A stretch of DNA of 64,000 nucleotides from an uncultured Bacilli bacterium. Lineage in GTDB: Bacteria; Bacillota_I; Bacilli_A; ML615J-28; CAG-313. Within the stretch, counting starts at the first letter, position 1, and every line of letters starts with the position of its first letter. Shown here piece by piece: positions 1 through 7,871 of the stretch. The notes below the pieces were generated by a model. That model saw only the letters and a list, made by a program, of their open reading frames with translations. It was not told the origin of the DNA and searched no databases. The stretch covers positions 1 to 64,000 of the forward strand of contig CAKPAZ010000005.1 in assembly GCA_934133195.1 (NCBI GenBank), in the 5' to 3' direction. The translations under genes were made by a program, and so were the position numbers.

Positions 1-36
1 TTCAATAAAAGTATATCATAAATTAGTTATAATTAA

Positions 37-58
37 AATCAGATAGAAATCTCTGATT
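37..58. promoter_or_regulatory. Small inverted repeat upstream of dnaD
   Basis: Arms AATCAGA and TCTGATT enclose an 8-base loop. A TATAAT-like -10 box lies just before it at 28-33, but the -35 position is too close to the window edge to judge. It could be the terminator of the gene upstream of the window or a dnaD leader hairpin; there is no clear T-run. Confidence 0.3.
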
Positions 59-93
59 AAATTATATACGAATTTAAAAAAGAGGTAAATTCT

Positions 94-708
94 ATGAATT
101 CTATAGCAAAACTAATCAAATCTAAAACAATATCATTTAATGAAATGATGATACGTTATTATAAAAAACTTGGACTAAATGAAGTTGAAACAATGGTTTT
201 AATGCATCTATATATGCAACAAGAAGACTCATCAGTGCTATCCGTTGGTGACATAAAGGATAACGTATCAATTTCTGAAAACGAACTTTCAAACTTAATT
301 GTTAATTTAATTCAAAAAGGTTTTATTGAATTGTTAATTGATGATACTGGAAAAGAGACATATAATTTAAATCCAGTTGTTGAAAAATTAGGAAATATCA
401 TTGAAGGTAATTCAGAAAATGAAAACAATAATGTTGGCGACGTTCAAGAAATTACAAGTTATATTGAAACTTCTTTTGGAAGAGTGTTAAACAATAATGA
501 TCTTAAACTGGTAAATGAATGGATTAACCAAGGATATAGTGTAGAAGAAATTAAAGAGGCAGTCATATTAAGCCTAAGAGCAAAAAAGACACATCTTAAA
601 TATGTTGATGCTATTCTATCAAATCATCATCGAGAAAGAGAAAAAGTAACAGTTGTTGATGAAGAGATGAAACAATTGTTAGATACAGTTTATGTCAAAC
701 GAAGATAA
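94..708 (+). CDS. dnaD: DnaD-family replication initiation protein
   Basis: Loads or remodels the replication start complex with DnaA/DnaB in Bacilli; cytosolic and DNA-binding. The 204-residue protein has an N-terminal winged-helix part (about 1-100), a Glu/Asn-rich linker, and a C-terminal DnaB_2/DnaD-like helical domain (about 115-185). The Tyr-Val-Asp-Ala-Ile-Leu stretch near 170 and the basic tail are typical of that domain. The start is preceded by AGAGGT at good spacing. The next gene, nth, overlaps its last 17 bases, reproducing the dnaD-nth order of Bacillus. Length is slightly below B. subtilis DnaD (232). Assignment rests on domain layout plus synteny. Confidence 0.85.
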   Translation: MNSIAKLIKSKTISFNEMMIRYYKKLGLNEVETMVLMHLYMQQEDSSVLSVGDIKDNVSISENELSNLIVNLIQKGFIELLIDDTGKETYNLNPVVEKLGNIIEGNSENENNNVGDVQEITSYIETSFGRVLNNNDLKLVNEWINQGYSVEEIKEAVILSLRAKKTHLKYVDAILSNHHREREKVTVVDEEMKQLLDTVYVKRR

Positions 709-1330
709 TGTCTATAAAATATTAGAAATAATTCATCAGATGTTCCCTAATGCTCATTGTGAATTAAACTATCATAATGTTTATGAACTAACTGTCGCGG
801 TAATGTTGAGTGCACAAACAACGGATAAAGCTGTGAATGAAGTAACAGTGAATTTATTTAAACATTATCCTACCATTCAATTATTAGCAAATGCGAAAGT
901 AAGCGATGTAGAACAAGACATTAGAAGAATAGGTTTATATCACAATAAAGCAATTAATATTATAAAAATGGCTCAAGAAGTAGTTGAAAAATATAAAGGA
1001 GAAATTCCAAACAACTTTGATGACTTAATCAAACTTCCTGGTATAGGTCAAAAGACTGCCAACGTAATCTTAGTAGAATATTTTAAAATACCACGTTTTC
1101 CAGTAGATACTCATGTTGATAGAGTATGTAAGAGACTTGGCTTTGTTGAAAGTGACAAGAATGTTCGCGATGTAGAAGATAAAATGATGTCCCTTATTAA
1201 TAAAGAAGATTATCATTTAGCCCATCATTTATTTTTATTTTTAGGAAGATATCACTGCTTAAGCAGAAATCCTAAATGTGAAAATTGCCCGTTAATACAA
1301 TATTGTACTTACATGACAAAAAAACCCTAA
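692..1330 (+). CDS. nth: Endonuclease III (DNA glycosylase/AP lyase)
   Basis: Base-excision repair enzyme that removes oxidised pyrimidines and nicks the abasic site. The 212-residue protein shows the helix-hairpin-helix LPGIGQKTAN with the expected catalytic Lys121, and the catalytic Asp139 in FPVDTH. The C-terminal [4Fe-4S] motif is complete: C189-X6-C196-X2-C199-X5-C205. The start lies inside the end of dnaD with only a weak ribosome binding site, so translation is probably coupled to dnaD. The last codons form the left arm of a terminator hairpin. Full length for the family. Confidence 0.96.
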   Translation: MSNEDNVYKILEIIHQMFPNAHCELNYHNVYELTVAVMLSAQTTDKAVNEVTVNLFKHYPTIQLLANAKVSDVEQDIRRIGLYHNKAINIIKMAQEVVEKYKGEIPNNFDDLIKLPGIGQKTANVILVEYFKIPRFPVDTHVDRVCKRLGFVESDKNVRDVEDKMMSLINKEDYHLAHHLFLFLGRYHCLSRNPKCENCPLIQYCTYMTKKP

Positions 1331-1371
1331 TTTTTCATATTATTTATGATATGATAATTAGGGGTTTTTTT
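1318..1371. terminator. Terminator of dnaD-nth, overlapping the next gene's RBS
   Basis: Poly-A, CCCTAATT, an inner TCATAT/ATATGA pair, then AATTAGGG and seven T. The left arm codes for the end of nth. The right arm AGGGG plus the T-run lies directly before the ATG of the following small gene. The A-run/T-run symmetry would allow use in either direction. Confidence 0.85.
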
Positions 1372-1551
1372 ATGAAAGTTAAATTATTTGATGAATCACA
1401 TGAACATGATTTAGAAATTGTTGTAAATGAATTTTTAAACGATAATGATATTAAGGTAATCGATATAAAATATCAAGTAGCAACATTATATGATGGTAGA
1501 AGTCAAATATATTGTTTCTCTTGTATGATTATTTACGAAGATATTGTTTAA
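1372..1551 (+). CDS. Cse60-like small protein
   Basis: A 59-residue protein with the KVKLFDE start, central VIDIKYQ and IYCFS near the end. This matches my recollection of the Spore_Cse60 family (B. subtilis Cse60 and homologues also in non-sporulating Bacilli). Molecular function is unknown. The ATG at 1372 is chosen because homologues begin at this point; an upstream in-frame ATG at 1285 would run through nth and the terminator. The only Shine-Dalgarno candidate, AGGGG, is inside the terminator stem, 7 bases upstream. Its last 23 bases overlap the end of convergent rqcH. Confidence 0.7.
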   Translation: MKVKLFDESHEHDLEIVVNEFLNDNDIKVIDIKYQVATLYDGRSQIYCFSCMIIYEDIV

Positions 1552-3166
1552 TTAATTCATAATCAGGATCAATATAAATAGTTTTTTGATTAGTATATGT
1601 AACATGATATCCTTTAGTACCCGGAATTTTTTTAATATATTGTACTTTTGTATAATCAATTGGAACAGTACTAGACTTAGAATATTTTGAGTAGTATCCA
1701 GCAATGCTTGCTGCAAGTCTTATTACTTGTTCACTTAATACAAATGAAGGATTGTTGTTAGGAACACTTACTACTACATGAGCACCACTTCCATCTTTTA
1801 CATGGAACCAGTAATCATTGTTTCTCGCAAGTTTATTAGTTAAGTAATCATTTTGAATATTGTTCTTACCAACATAGATTGTAACATCTTCAAAATTAAA
1901 GTGTTGAATGGATATTTTATTATTTTTCCTTGAAGATATCTTTTTAGCCTTACTCTTGTATTGCTCAGAATTTTTAATTAAATCTAATTTAATTTCATCT
2001 AATTCACTTGCGGTCGCAAACTCAAGCATAGATAAAATATCATTTAAATATCTAATTTCTTCTTTAGTTTTATTTATCTGATTGTTTACTTCAATTAAAG
2101 CGTTACTTGCTTTTTTTCCTTTATTAAAGATTTGCTTTAGATTTTTAGAAGCATCTAACATAGGATTTAAATCAATAGTAACTTCTTCATTATTATGGAT
2201 AAAGTCAACAACCGTAATGCTATCCATCCCTTTTTTAACCATATATAAATTTGCTTGAAGTAAGATTCCTAAATCTTTATATTTTAAGTTTTCTTCAGCT
2301 TTATTTAGGTCATCTATTAAATTTGTTAGTTTTGTGTTTTGATGTGTAATAAGTCTTTTTACCTGTTTGATTAAATCCATGTTTGTATAATTAATAGTTT
2401 GTTTACAAACATTATAGAAATGATCAAGCATTTCAGACAAAGTATTAAAAGTAATTATTTCATTGTTATTAAAAGATTGAAGAATGAAACAATAAAAATC
2501 TTGTTTCTTTTCTTTAGTATATATATTTGGAACTACTGGATTACTTAAAAAGTCTTTTACATTTCCTTCATAATAATTAACAATCTCGTTTTGAATTCCT
2601 TTAGCAATCCCTTGATAACTAGAAACAGGATAATTAAATTCACTGTCAAATGGATTTAGTAAATCACTTTGTACGGGAAATACATAAGTTGCTTTAGGAA
2701 TAATATAGCGATTATTACTTTCAGTTGGAGGAACTCTACGAATAGAATCAATGATTTTATTATCTTCATTAATTAATATTACATTGCTATTTCTTCCCAT
2801 AATTTCAACAACTAATCGATAATCGGCATTATCTCCCATTTCGTTATAAGTATTAATTGTGAAAATAATTAATCTATCATTTTGATATTGTGCAATGTTA
2901 GTAATAATTCCTCTTTCAATGTATTTTCTCAAAATCATACAAAAGTTTCCAGGAACTTGTGGGTTTTCAAATGATTGTTTAGTAAGATAAATTCTGGATG
3001 AGTCAAGAGATGCAGATATCAATAATTGAAATGTCTGGTTAGAATTTCTAAGCTGTAATAAAATTTCTAATGGATTTGGTTGGTAGATTTTATTAATTTT
3101 AGATTTTAAAATTGTATTATTAAATTCATCAACCAAGTAATGAATAAATATTCCATCCATACTCAT
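1529..3166 (-). CDS. rqcH: RqcH/NFACT ribosome quality-control protein
   Basis: Binds stalled 50S subunits carrying peptidyl-tRNA and drives C-terminal alanine tailing (bacterial RQC2 homologue, formerly FbpA/YloA). The 545-residue protein has the NFACT-N domain (about 1-230), a central coiled-coil region (about 255-400) and the NFACT-R domain. The latter shows the signature DYWFHVKDGSGAHVVV near 450. An open frame begins with TTG at 3175 and ATG at 3172, but AGGAGG is ideally spaced (9 bases) from the ATG at 3166. A TATAAT -10 box lies at 3192-3197 on this strand. Neighbouring gmk-rpoZ on the other strand recalls the yloA-gmk-rpoZ region of Bacillus. Confidence 0.93.
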   Translation of the reverse strand: MSMDGIFIHYLVDEFNNTILKSKINKIYQPNPLEILLQLRNSNQTFQLLISASLDSSRIYLTKQSFENPQVPGNFCMILRKYIERGIITNIAQYQNDRLIIFTINTYNEMGDNADYRLVVEIMGRNSNVILINEDNKIIDSIRRVPPTESNNRYIIPKATYVFPVQSDLLNPFDSEFNYPVSSYQGIAKGIQNEIVNYYEGNVKDFLSNPVVPNIYTKEKKQDFYCFILQSFNNNEIITFNTLSEMLDHFYNVCKQTINYTNMDLIKQVKRLITHQNTKLTNLIDDLNKAEENLKYKDLGILLQANLYMVKKGMDSITVVDFIHNNEEVTIDLNPMLDASKNLKQIFNKGKKASNALIEVNNQINKTKEEIRYLNDILSMLEFATASELDEIKLDLIKNSEQYKSKAKKISSRKNNKISIQHFNFEDVTIYVGKNNIQNDYLTNKLARNNDYWFHVKDGSGAHVVVSVPNNNPSFVLSEQVIRLAASIAGYYSKYSKSSTVPIDYTKVQYIKKIPGTKGYHVTYTNQKTIYIDPDYELIKQYLRK

Positions 3167-3237
3167 TTTCATCAACCTCCTTAGTAATATTATTATACAC
3201 CATTTCTAGTAAAAATTAATAAAATAGAATAAAAAAG

Positions 3238-3266
3238 TTGAATTAATAACTAAATAGTGATAAAAT
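3238..3266 (+). promoter_or_regulatory. SigmaA promoter of gmk-rpoZ operon
   Basis: TTGAAT at 3238-3243, a 17-base spacer, TAAAAT at 3261-3266, with TG just upstream of the -10. Start expected near 3273, giving a leader of about 23 bases before gmk. Confidence 0.75.
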
Positions 3267-3295
3267 ATATAAAATGTGTTATTTGAGAGGTCCAT

Positions 3296-3928
3296 ATGAA
3301 ACTTGACAAAAAGGGATTATTAATTGTTATTTCTGGCCCATCAGGTGTAGGAAAAGGCACCGTAAGAAAAGCTCTATTTGAAAGAGAAGGCCAAGATTTA
3401 GTATATTCCATATCTATGACTACGCGTACTCCAAGAAATGGTGAACAAGATGGTATTGATTATTATTTTGTATCACATGATGAATTTGAACACCAAATAG
3501 AAAAAGGAAATTTATTAGAATACGCTAAGTTTGTTGGCAACTACTATGGTACTCCATATGATAAAGTAGAAGAACAATTAAATCAAGGACATGAGGTTGT
3601 ACTTGAAATTGATGTTCAAGGGGCAATGCAAGTAAAAGCCAAAAAACCAGAAGCGGTATTTATATTTATTGCTCCACCATCATTTAAAGCATTAGAAGAT
3701 CGCTTAAGACGAAGAGGAACAGAAACAGAAGAAGTTATTAAAGAACGTCTAATGAAAGCAGAAAGAGAAATCAACCAAGCTGCTGCATATGATTATATTG
3801 TTGTAAATGATGATGTTAATAATGCTGCTGATAGAGTTATGGCCATTATAAGAGCTGAACATGCTCGTTGTAGTCGTAGCCTAGAAGAATACTATAGATT
3901 AATGAAAGGAAATGAACGATATGAATAA
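3296..3928 (+). CDS. gmk: Guanylate kinase
   Basis: Phosphorylates GMP to GDP with ATP. The 210-residue protein carries the P-loop GPSGVGKGT (about 14-22), the GMP-binding region with SMTTRTPRNGE and YYFV, and VLEIDVQGA of the core. A GAGAGG ribosome binding site precedes the ATG. The gene overlaps the start of the rpoZ frame, and the order gmk-rpoZ is widespread in bacteria. Length is normal for the family (about 205). Confidence 0.97.
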   Translation: MKLDKKGLLIVISGPSGVGKGTVRKALFEREGQDLVYSISMTTRTPRNGEQDGIDYYFVSHDEFEHQIEKGNLLEYAKFVGNYYGTPYDKVEEQLNQGHEVVLEIDVQGAMQVKAKKPEAVFIFIAPPSFKALEDRLRRRGTETEEVIKERLMKAEREINQAAAYDYIVVNDDVNNAADRVMAIIRAEHARCSRSLEEYYRLMKGNERYE

Positions 3929-4142
3929 TGTAAAAATGAAAGAAAATGAAGGAATGAGATATCCATCAATTGACCAATTAACTCATAAATCAAATTCAAA
4001 ATATAAATTAGTTATTGCTGTAGCAAAGCGAGCAGAAGAAATTGATGAAACTGGTAAATGTTATTTACCTCAAACAGTTAATGTAAAAAGCATAGGTATT
4101 GCTTTAGAAGAAATTGTTCAAGACAAAATAATTATTGAATAG
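3921..4142 (+). CDS. rpoZ: RNA polymerase omega subunit
   Basis: Small subunit that supports folding and assembly of the beta-prime subunit. The core YPSIDQL, SKYKLVIAVAKRAEEI and a C-terminal short strand are characteristic. Three in-frame ATG codons are possible (3912, 3921, 3954). The ATG at 3921 has AGGA about 10 bases upstream, while the one at 3912 sits too close to it, so 3921 is preferred with modest certainty (73 residues). Ends in TAG, 7 bases before the next gene. Confidence 0.88.
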   Translation: MNNVKMKENEGMRYPSIDQLTHKSNSKYKLVIAVAKRAEEIDETGKCYLPQTVNVKSIGIALEEIVQDKIIIE

Positions 4143-4149
4143 GTGAAAT

Positions 4150-5652
4150 ATGGATAAGTTAATCAACCAATATTTAAAATTAAGAAAACAGCTTATCGCA
4201 ATGAATTTTATTAATTATTTAATAAGTTGGGATAGTGAAACCGAGGCTCCTGTTGGTTGTTTTGAACTTAGATCTGAACAAGTAAGTACGTTATCAGAAA
4301 TATCATACAAACTACTTATGAGTAAAAAAAGCAAAAAACTAATAGCTGACCTTTATGAAAATAGAGATCAGCTTTCTTTAATTTTAAAGAAAGAAATCAC
4401 AGATCTATACAAAACACTAAGAAAAAAAGAACTAGTCCCTAAAAAAGAAATCATAGCTTATGAAACACTTTTATCAAAAGCATCAATCATCTGGACTAAA
4501 GCTAAATTAGAAAATAACTATGAATTATTTAAACCAACATTACAAAAAATAATTGAGTATAATAAGAAATATGTTAAGTATGTCGAAACTGAAGATCTAA
4601 AAGGATATGATGTTTTACTTGATGAATATGAAGAAGGTTCAAATACTAAGTTTTATGATGAATTTTTTGCTTTATTAAAACAAGAAATTGTTCCTCTTGT
4701 AAAGAAAATAAATACTGTTAAATTTCAATATAATGAATCATTTTTAAAGAACAAATATGATGTAACTAAACAAAGAATTTTTGCAGAATATTTAATGGAT
4801 GTAATGAACTTTGATAAAACTAAAGGTTTAATGAAAGAAAGTGAGCATCCATTTACATCTGGTTTTGGTACAACTGATGTTAGAATTACTAATCATTATT
4901 ATGAAGATTTATTAACATCAAGTATATTCTCAGTTATTCATGAAACAGGTCATGGTTTGTATGAACAAAATTGCAACCCTGAACTTGATAAAACATTGTT
5001 TGGCGGTGGTGCCTCAATGGCTATGCATGAATCACAATCACGCTTTTATGAAAATATTATTGGAAGAAAATATTCGTTTTGGGAAACCCATTATCCGGTA
5101 CTACAAGAACTTTTTAAAGAAGAATTAAAAGATACAACTTTAGATGATTTCTACCATAATGTAAACAAAGTAGAGTGCTCACTAATTAGAACAGAAGCTG
5201 ATGAATTAACATATTCACTTCATATAATGATTAGATATGAACTAGAAAAAGGACTAATTAATGGAACTATTTCAGTAGATGAATTGCCACAAAAATGGAA
5301 TGAAATGTATGAAGAATACTTAGGAATTACTCCTCCAAATGACAGCCTTGGAGTATTACAAGACATTCATTGGGCAGGCGGATCATTCGGCTATTTCCCT
5401 ACATATGCATTAGGTAGTGCTTATGCAGCACAGCTATATAATACAATGAAAAAAGAAATTAATGTTGATGAGATTATCAAGAGTAAAAACTTAAAAGAAA
5501 TTAATGAATGGTTGAAAACTCACGTTCATTATTATGGAAAAACACTAACTCCTAAGGAAATAATCGTTAAATCAACAAAAGAAGAATTTAATCCAAAATA
5601 CTATATTGAGTACTTAAAAGAAAAATATACGCGCATTTATAATTTGGATTAA
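4150..5652 (+). CDS. M32-family metallocarboxypeptidase (Taq type)
   Basis: Cytosolic zinc carboxypeptidase that trims residues from peptide C-termini. The 500-residue protein is all-helical and carries the HEXXH site as HETGHG (His264, Glu265, His268), followed by the family landmark HESQSRFYEN. Length equals the family norm (about 500). AGGTG lies before the ATG and the gene follows rpoZ by 7 bases, so it is probably part of the gmk operon. Likely role is peptide turnover. Confidence 0.94.
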   Translation: MDKLINQYLKLRKQLIAMNFINYLISWDSETEAPVGCFELRSEQVSTLSEISYKLLMSKKSKKLIADLYENRDQLSLILKKEITDLYKTLRKKELVPKKEIIAYETLLSKASIIWTKAKLENNYELFKPTLQKIIEYNKKYVKYVETEDLKGYDVLLDEYEEGSNTKFYDEFFALLKQEIVPLVKKINTVKFQYNESFLKNKYDVTKQRIFAEYLMDVMNFDKTKGLMKESEHPFTSGFGTTDVRITNHYYEDLLTSSIFSVIHETGHGLYEQNCNPELDKTLFGGGASMAMHESQSRFYENIIGRKYSFWETHYPVLQELFKEELKDTTLDDFYHNVNKVECSLIRTEADELTYSLHIMIRYELEKGLINGTISVDELPQKWNEMYEEYLGITPPNDSLGVLQDIHWAGGSFGYFPTYALGSAYAAQLYNTMKKEINVDEIIKSKNLKEINEWLKTHVHYYGKTLTPKEIIVKSTKEEFNPKYYIEYLKEKYTRIYNLD

Positions 5653-5687
5653 GTATAAAATTATTATGTTTGAACATAATATAAATG

Positions 5688-5746
5688 CCACATCTTAATT
5701 CTTCTCTTTCTTCTTTCCCTTTACATTACCTATACCTAAGATGTGG
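5688..5746. repeat. Long-loop inverted repeat downstream of the M32 gene
   Basis: Perfect 10-base arms CCACATCTTA (5688-5697) and TAAGATGTGG (5737-5746) enclose a pyrimidine-rich loop of about 39 bases. A shorter AT-rich hairpin (TTATGTT/AACATAA) precedes it near 5662-5678. There is no T-run, so it is not a simple terminator. It may be an mRNA 3'-end stabiliser or a leader structure. Confidence 0.5.
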
Positions 5747-5767
5747 TATGAAAAGTAACAACCTAAG

Positions 5768-5810
5768 ATTTATAGAATTATATCTTTTGAAATTCTATAA
5801 ATCTTTTCTT
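5768..5810 (+). terminator. Terminator before the esterase lipoprotein gene
   Basis: Perfect 13-base arms GATTTATAGAATT and AATTCTATAAATC, an 11-base loop, then TTTTCTTAT. It ends only about 25 bases before the next start codon, so it may act as a terminator of the M32 transcript or as an attenuator of the lipoprotein gene. Confidence 0.65.
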
Positions 5811-5835
5811 ATATCTACTAGAAGAAAGGAAAAAC

Positions 5836-6690
5836 ATGAAAAGATTACTAACTATTCTATTAACTTTTTTTTCGTTAACGTTGATATCATGTAAAAACAA
5901 TTTTAAACAAGAAACTTTAACTAAAGGAAATAATGAAGAAGTAGATGTCTACTTGTTATTAGGACAGTCAAATGCAAGCGGCTATACAAAATCTTCATAT
6001 CTAAAAGAAAAATCATTAGATACCTACACTCTCGCAAGCAAAGGCTTTTCTAATGTCTACATTAATTCATGCGTTGAGGGAAGATTAAATACTAAAGGTT
6101 TTGTTAATGTTACACTGGGACAAGGAACTAACAAAAAATGCTTTGGGCCAGAAGTTGGCATAAGTATGGTTTTACAAGAAACATCAAAAAAGAGTATGAT
6201 TATAAAATATTCATATGGAGGAACTAACCTTTATCATGATTGGAACATTAATGAAGATGATAATTTATTTTCTAAAATGATTTCATTTGTTAATGAATCA
6301 TTAAACCATTTAAAGAAGAAAGGCTACTCTCCTAAAGTTGTAAGTGCTTTTTTTATGCAAGGTGAATCGGATGCTTTTGATCATGCTTCTGAATATGAGA
6401 ATCATTTAACGCTGCTAATTGAAAATATTAGAAAAGAATATGGTGATATTTTCTTTGTTGATGCTTTGATCAGTGACAGCTCTGTTTGGAAAAATTATAA
6501 AATAATTAATGAGGCTAAAAAGAAAGTTGCTTTGCAATCAGATAAAAACTTATTAGTTGATACTCTTTCACATCAATTGTCATATCAAACAGAACCAACC
6601 GATAAAGTTGATTTATGTCATTATGATTCACTTGGAATGGTTGAGCTAGGAAAGTTATTTATTAATACATATTTAGAAACTCAAAGATAA
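5836..6690 (+). CDS. SGNH/sialate O-acetylesterase-like lipoprotein
   Basis: Predicted surface esterase acting on acetylated carbohydrate. The signal peptide ends in a lipobox (LISC, Cys19). The mature part has the SASA-family block I LGQSNASG with nucleophile Ser45, the FMQGESDA block near 175-182, and a C-terminal catalytic His262 in CHYD. An Asn/Gly-rich loop holds the oxyanion residues. At 284 residues it is one esterase domain with no extra carbohydrate-binding part. AAAGGA precedes the ATG. It stands alone between two terminators. The natural substrate cannot be read from sequence. Confidence 0.78.
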   Translation: MKRLLTILLTFFSLTLISCKNNFKQETLTKGNNEEVDVYLLLGQSNASGYTKSSYLKEKSLDTYTLASKGFSNVYINSCVEGRLNTKGFVNVTLGQGTNKKCFGPEVGISMVLQETSKKSMIIKYSYGGTNLYHDWNINEDDNLFSKMISFVNESLNHLKKKGYSPKVVSAFFMQGESDAFDHASEYENHLTLLIENIRKEYGDIFFVDALISDSSVWKNYKIINEAKKKVALQSDKNLLVDTLSHQLSYQTEPTDKVDLCHYDSLGMVELGKLFINTYLETQR

Positions 6691-6711
6691 GGCGTATGCT
6701 TTATCTTTTTT
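6683..6711 (+). terminator. Terminator after the esterase gene
   Basis: AAAGATAA (ending with the stop codon) pairs with TTATCTTT across a short GC-containing loop, followed by a T-run. Confidence 0.75.
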
Positions 6712-6775
6712 GGTATATAATAACAATTGGATAGCAAAAAATAGTAAAAATATATAACTAAACAAAGCATTAATT

Positions 6776-6804
6776 TTGACAAAACAAGGCTAAAAGAGTA
6801 TAAT
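6776..6804 (+). promoter_or_regulatory. Strong promoter of the str operon
   Basis: Perfect consensus: TTGACA (6776-6781), a 17-base spacer, TATAAT (6799-6804). Start expected near 6811, giving a leader of about 110 bases. Confidence 0.92.
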
Positions 6805-6815
6805 ATACGAGGTTA

Positions 6816-6894
6816 AGTTTTGACAATAGTCAAGACTAAATTTTATGCAGAATTGAACCGCATGGAACTGTGGTAATAACTGAAGTTTGCATAA
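6816..6894 (+). promoter_or_regulatory. Structured 5' leader of rpsL
   Basis: Three stems can be drawn in the untranslated leader. AGTTTTGAC/GTCAAGACT (6816-6837) has a 4-base loop and one G-U pair. TTATGCA/TGCATAA (6843-6849 with 6888-6894) encloses an inner hairpin ACCGCA/TGTGGT (6857-6862 with 6869-6874). None carries a T-run, so control at translation or RNA stability is more likely than termination. It could be an autoregulatory ribosomal-protein leader; the ligand is not known. Confidence 0.55.
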
Positions 6895-6920
6895 TGAATT
6901 TAAAGGAAAGGAGAACTATT

Positions 6921-7337
6921 ATGCCTACAATTAATCAATTAGTTCGTACTGCTCGTGAAGACAAAGTTAGAAAGTCTAAATCACCACATTTAGGAATTGG
7001 TTACAATAGTTTAAAGAAAGTTGAAACTAAAGTATACAGTCCTCAAAAGAAAGGTGTTTGTACACGTGTTACTACTATGACACCTAAAAAACCAAACTCT
7101 GCTATTCGTAAGATGGCCCGTGTTCGTTTAAGCAATGGTATCGAAGTAACAGCATACATTCCAGGTGTTGGACACAAATTACAAGAACATAGCGTTGTTT
7201 TAATCCGTGGTGGACGTATTAAAGACTTACCAGGTGTTCGTTACCATATCATTAGAGGTACTATGGATACTACTGGTGTTGAAAATCGTAAACAAGCTCG
7301 TTCAAAATATGGCGCAAAACGCCCTAAAACTAAATAA
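6921..7337 (+). CDS. rpsL: Ribosomal protein S12
   Basis: 30S decoding-centre protein of 138 residues. Diagnostic stretches are TPKKPNSAIRK and KDLPGVRYH. Lys56/Lys57 and Lys101 correspond to the lysines of the streptomycin-sensitive form. The ATG at 6921 has a strong AAAGGAG; a longer frame from a GTG at 6870 would translate the leader and is rejected. First gene of rpsL-rpsG-fusA-tuf. Confidence 0.98.
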   Translation: MPTINQLVRTAREDKVRKSKSPHLGIGYNSLKKVETKVYSPQKKGVCTRVTTMTPKKPNSAIRKMARVRLSNGIEVTAYIPGVGHKLQEHSVVLIRGGRIKDLPGVRYHIIRGTMDTTGVENRKQARSKYGAKRPKTK

Positions 7338-7382
7338 GGTATGTATTTAAAATATTGATAGAATAGGAAAGGAGGAAATATC

Positions 7383-7853
7383 ATGCCTCGTAAAGGACAG
7401 GTTCCAAAACGTAAAGTATTACCAGATCCAATTTATAATTCAGTGCTAGTAACAAGACTTGTAAATAGCATTATGTTGGATGGTAAAAAAGGTGTTGCTC
7501 AAGAAATTATCTATGGTGCATTTGAAAGAGTTGCAAAAGTAACTGGTCGTGACCCACTAGAAGTATATCAAGAAGCACTAAATAATATTATGCCACAATT
7601 AGAAGTTCGTTCTCGCCGTGTTGGTGGAGCTAACTACCAAGTACCAGTTGAAGTTAGAGAAGAAAGAAGATATACTCTAGGTTTAAGATGGTTAACAAAT
7701 TATGCGCGTCTTCGTAATGAAAAAACTATGGAAGAACGTCTTGCAAAAGAAATCATGGATGCTGCAAATGGAGTTGGTGCATCAGTTAAGAAACGTGAAG
7801 ATACTCACCGTATGGCTGAAGCTAATAAAGCATTTGCTCACTACCAATGGTAA
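7383..7853 (+). CDS. rpsG: Ribosomal protein S7
   Basis: Primary assembly protein of the 30S head, 156 residues, starting MPRKG with the typical VNSIM, RRVGGANYQVP and RWL stretches. GGAGG lies upstream of the ATG. It follows rpsL by 45 bases and precedes fusA by 18. In E. coli this protein represses its own operon; no S7-like site was identified in the short rpsL-rpsG gap here. Confidence 0.98.
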   Translation: MPRKGQVPKRKVLPDPIYNSVLVTRLVNSIMLDGKKGVAQEIIYGAFERVAKVTGRDPLEVYQEALNNIMPQLEVRSRRVGGANYQVPVEVREERRYTLGLRWLTNYARLRNEKTMEERLAKEIMDAANGVGASVKKREDTHRMAEANKAFAHYQW

Positions 7854-7871
7854 TTTTTAGGAGAAATTAAA

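Noticed and set aside
5685..5894. 69-residue frame upstream of the esterase gene
   Set aside because: It lies in inverted repeats, has no ribosome site and overlaps the signal peptide of the real gene out of frame.
6870..6920. 17-residue N-terminal extension of S12 from a GTG
   Set aside because: Known S12 proteins begin MPTINQL, and the strong AAAGGAG fits only the ATG at 6921.
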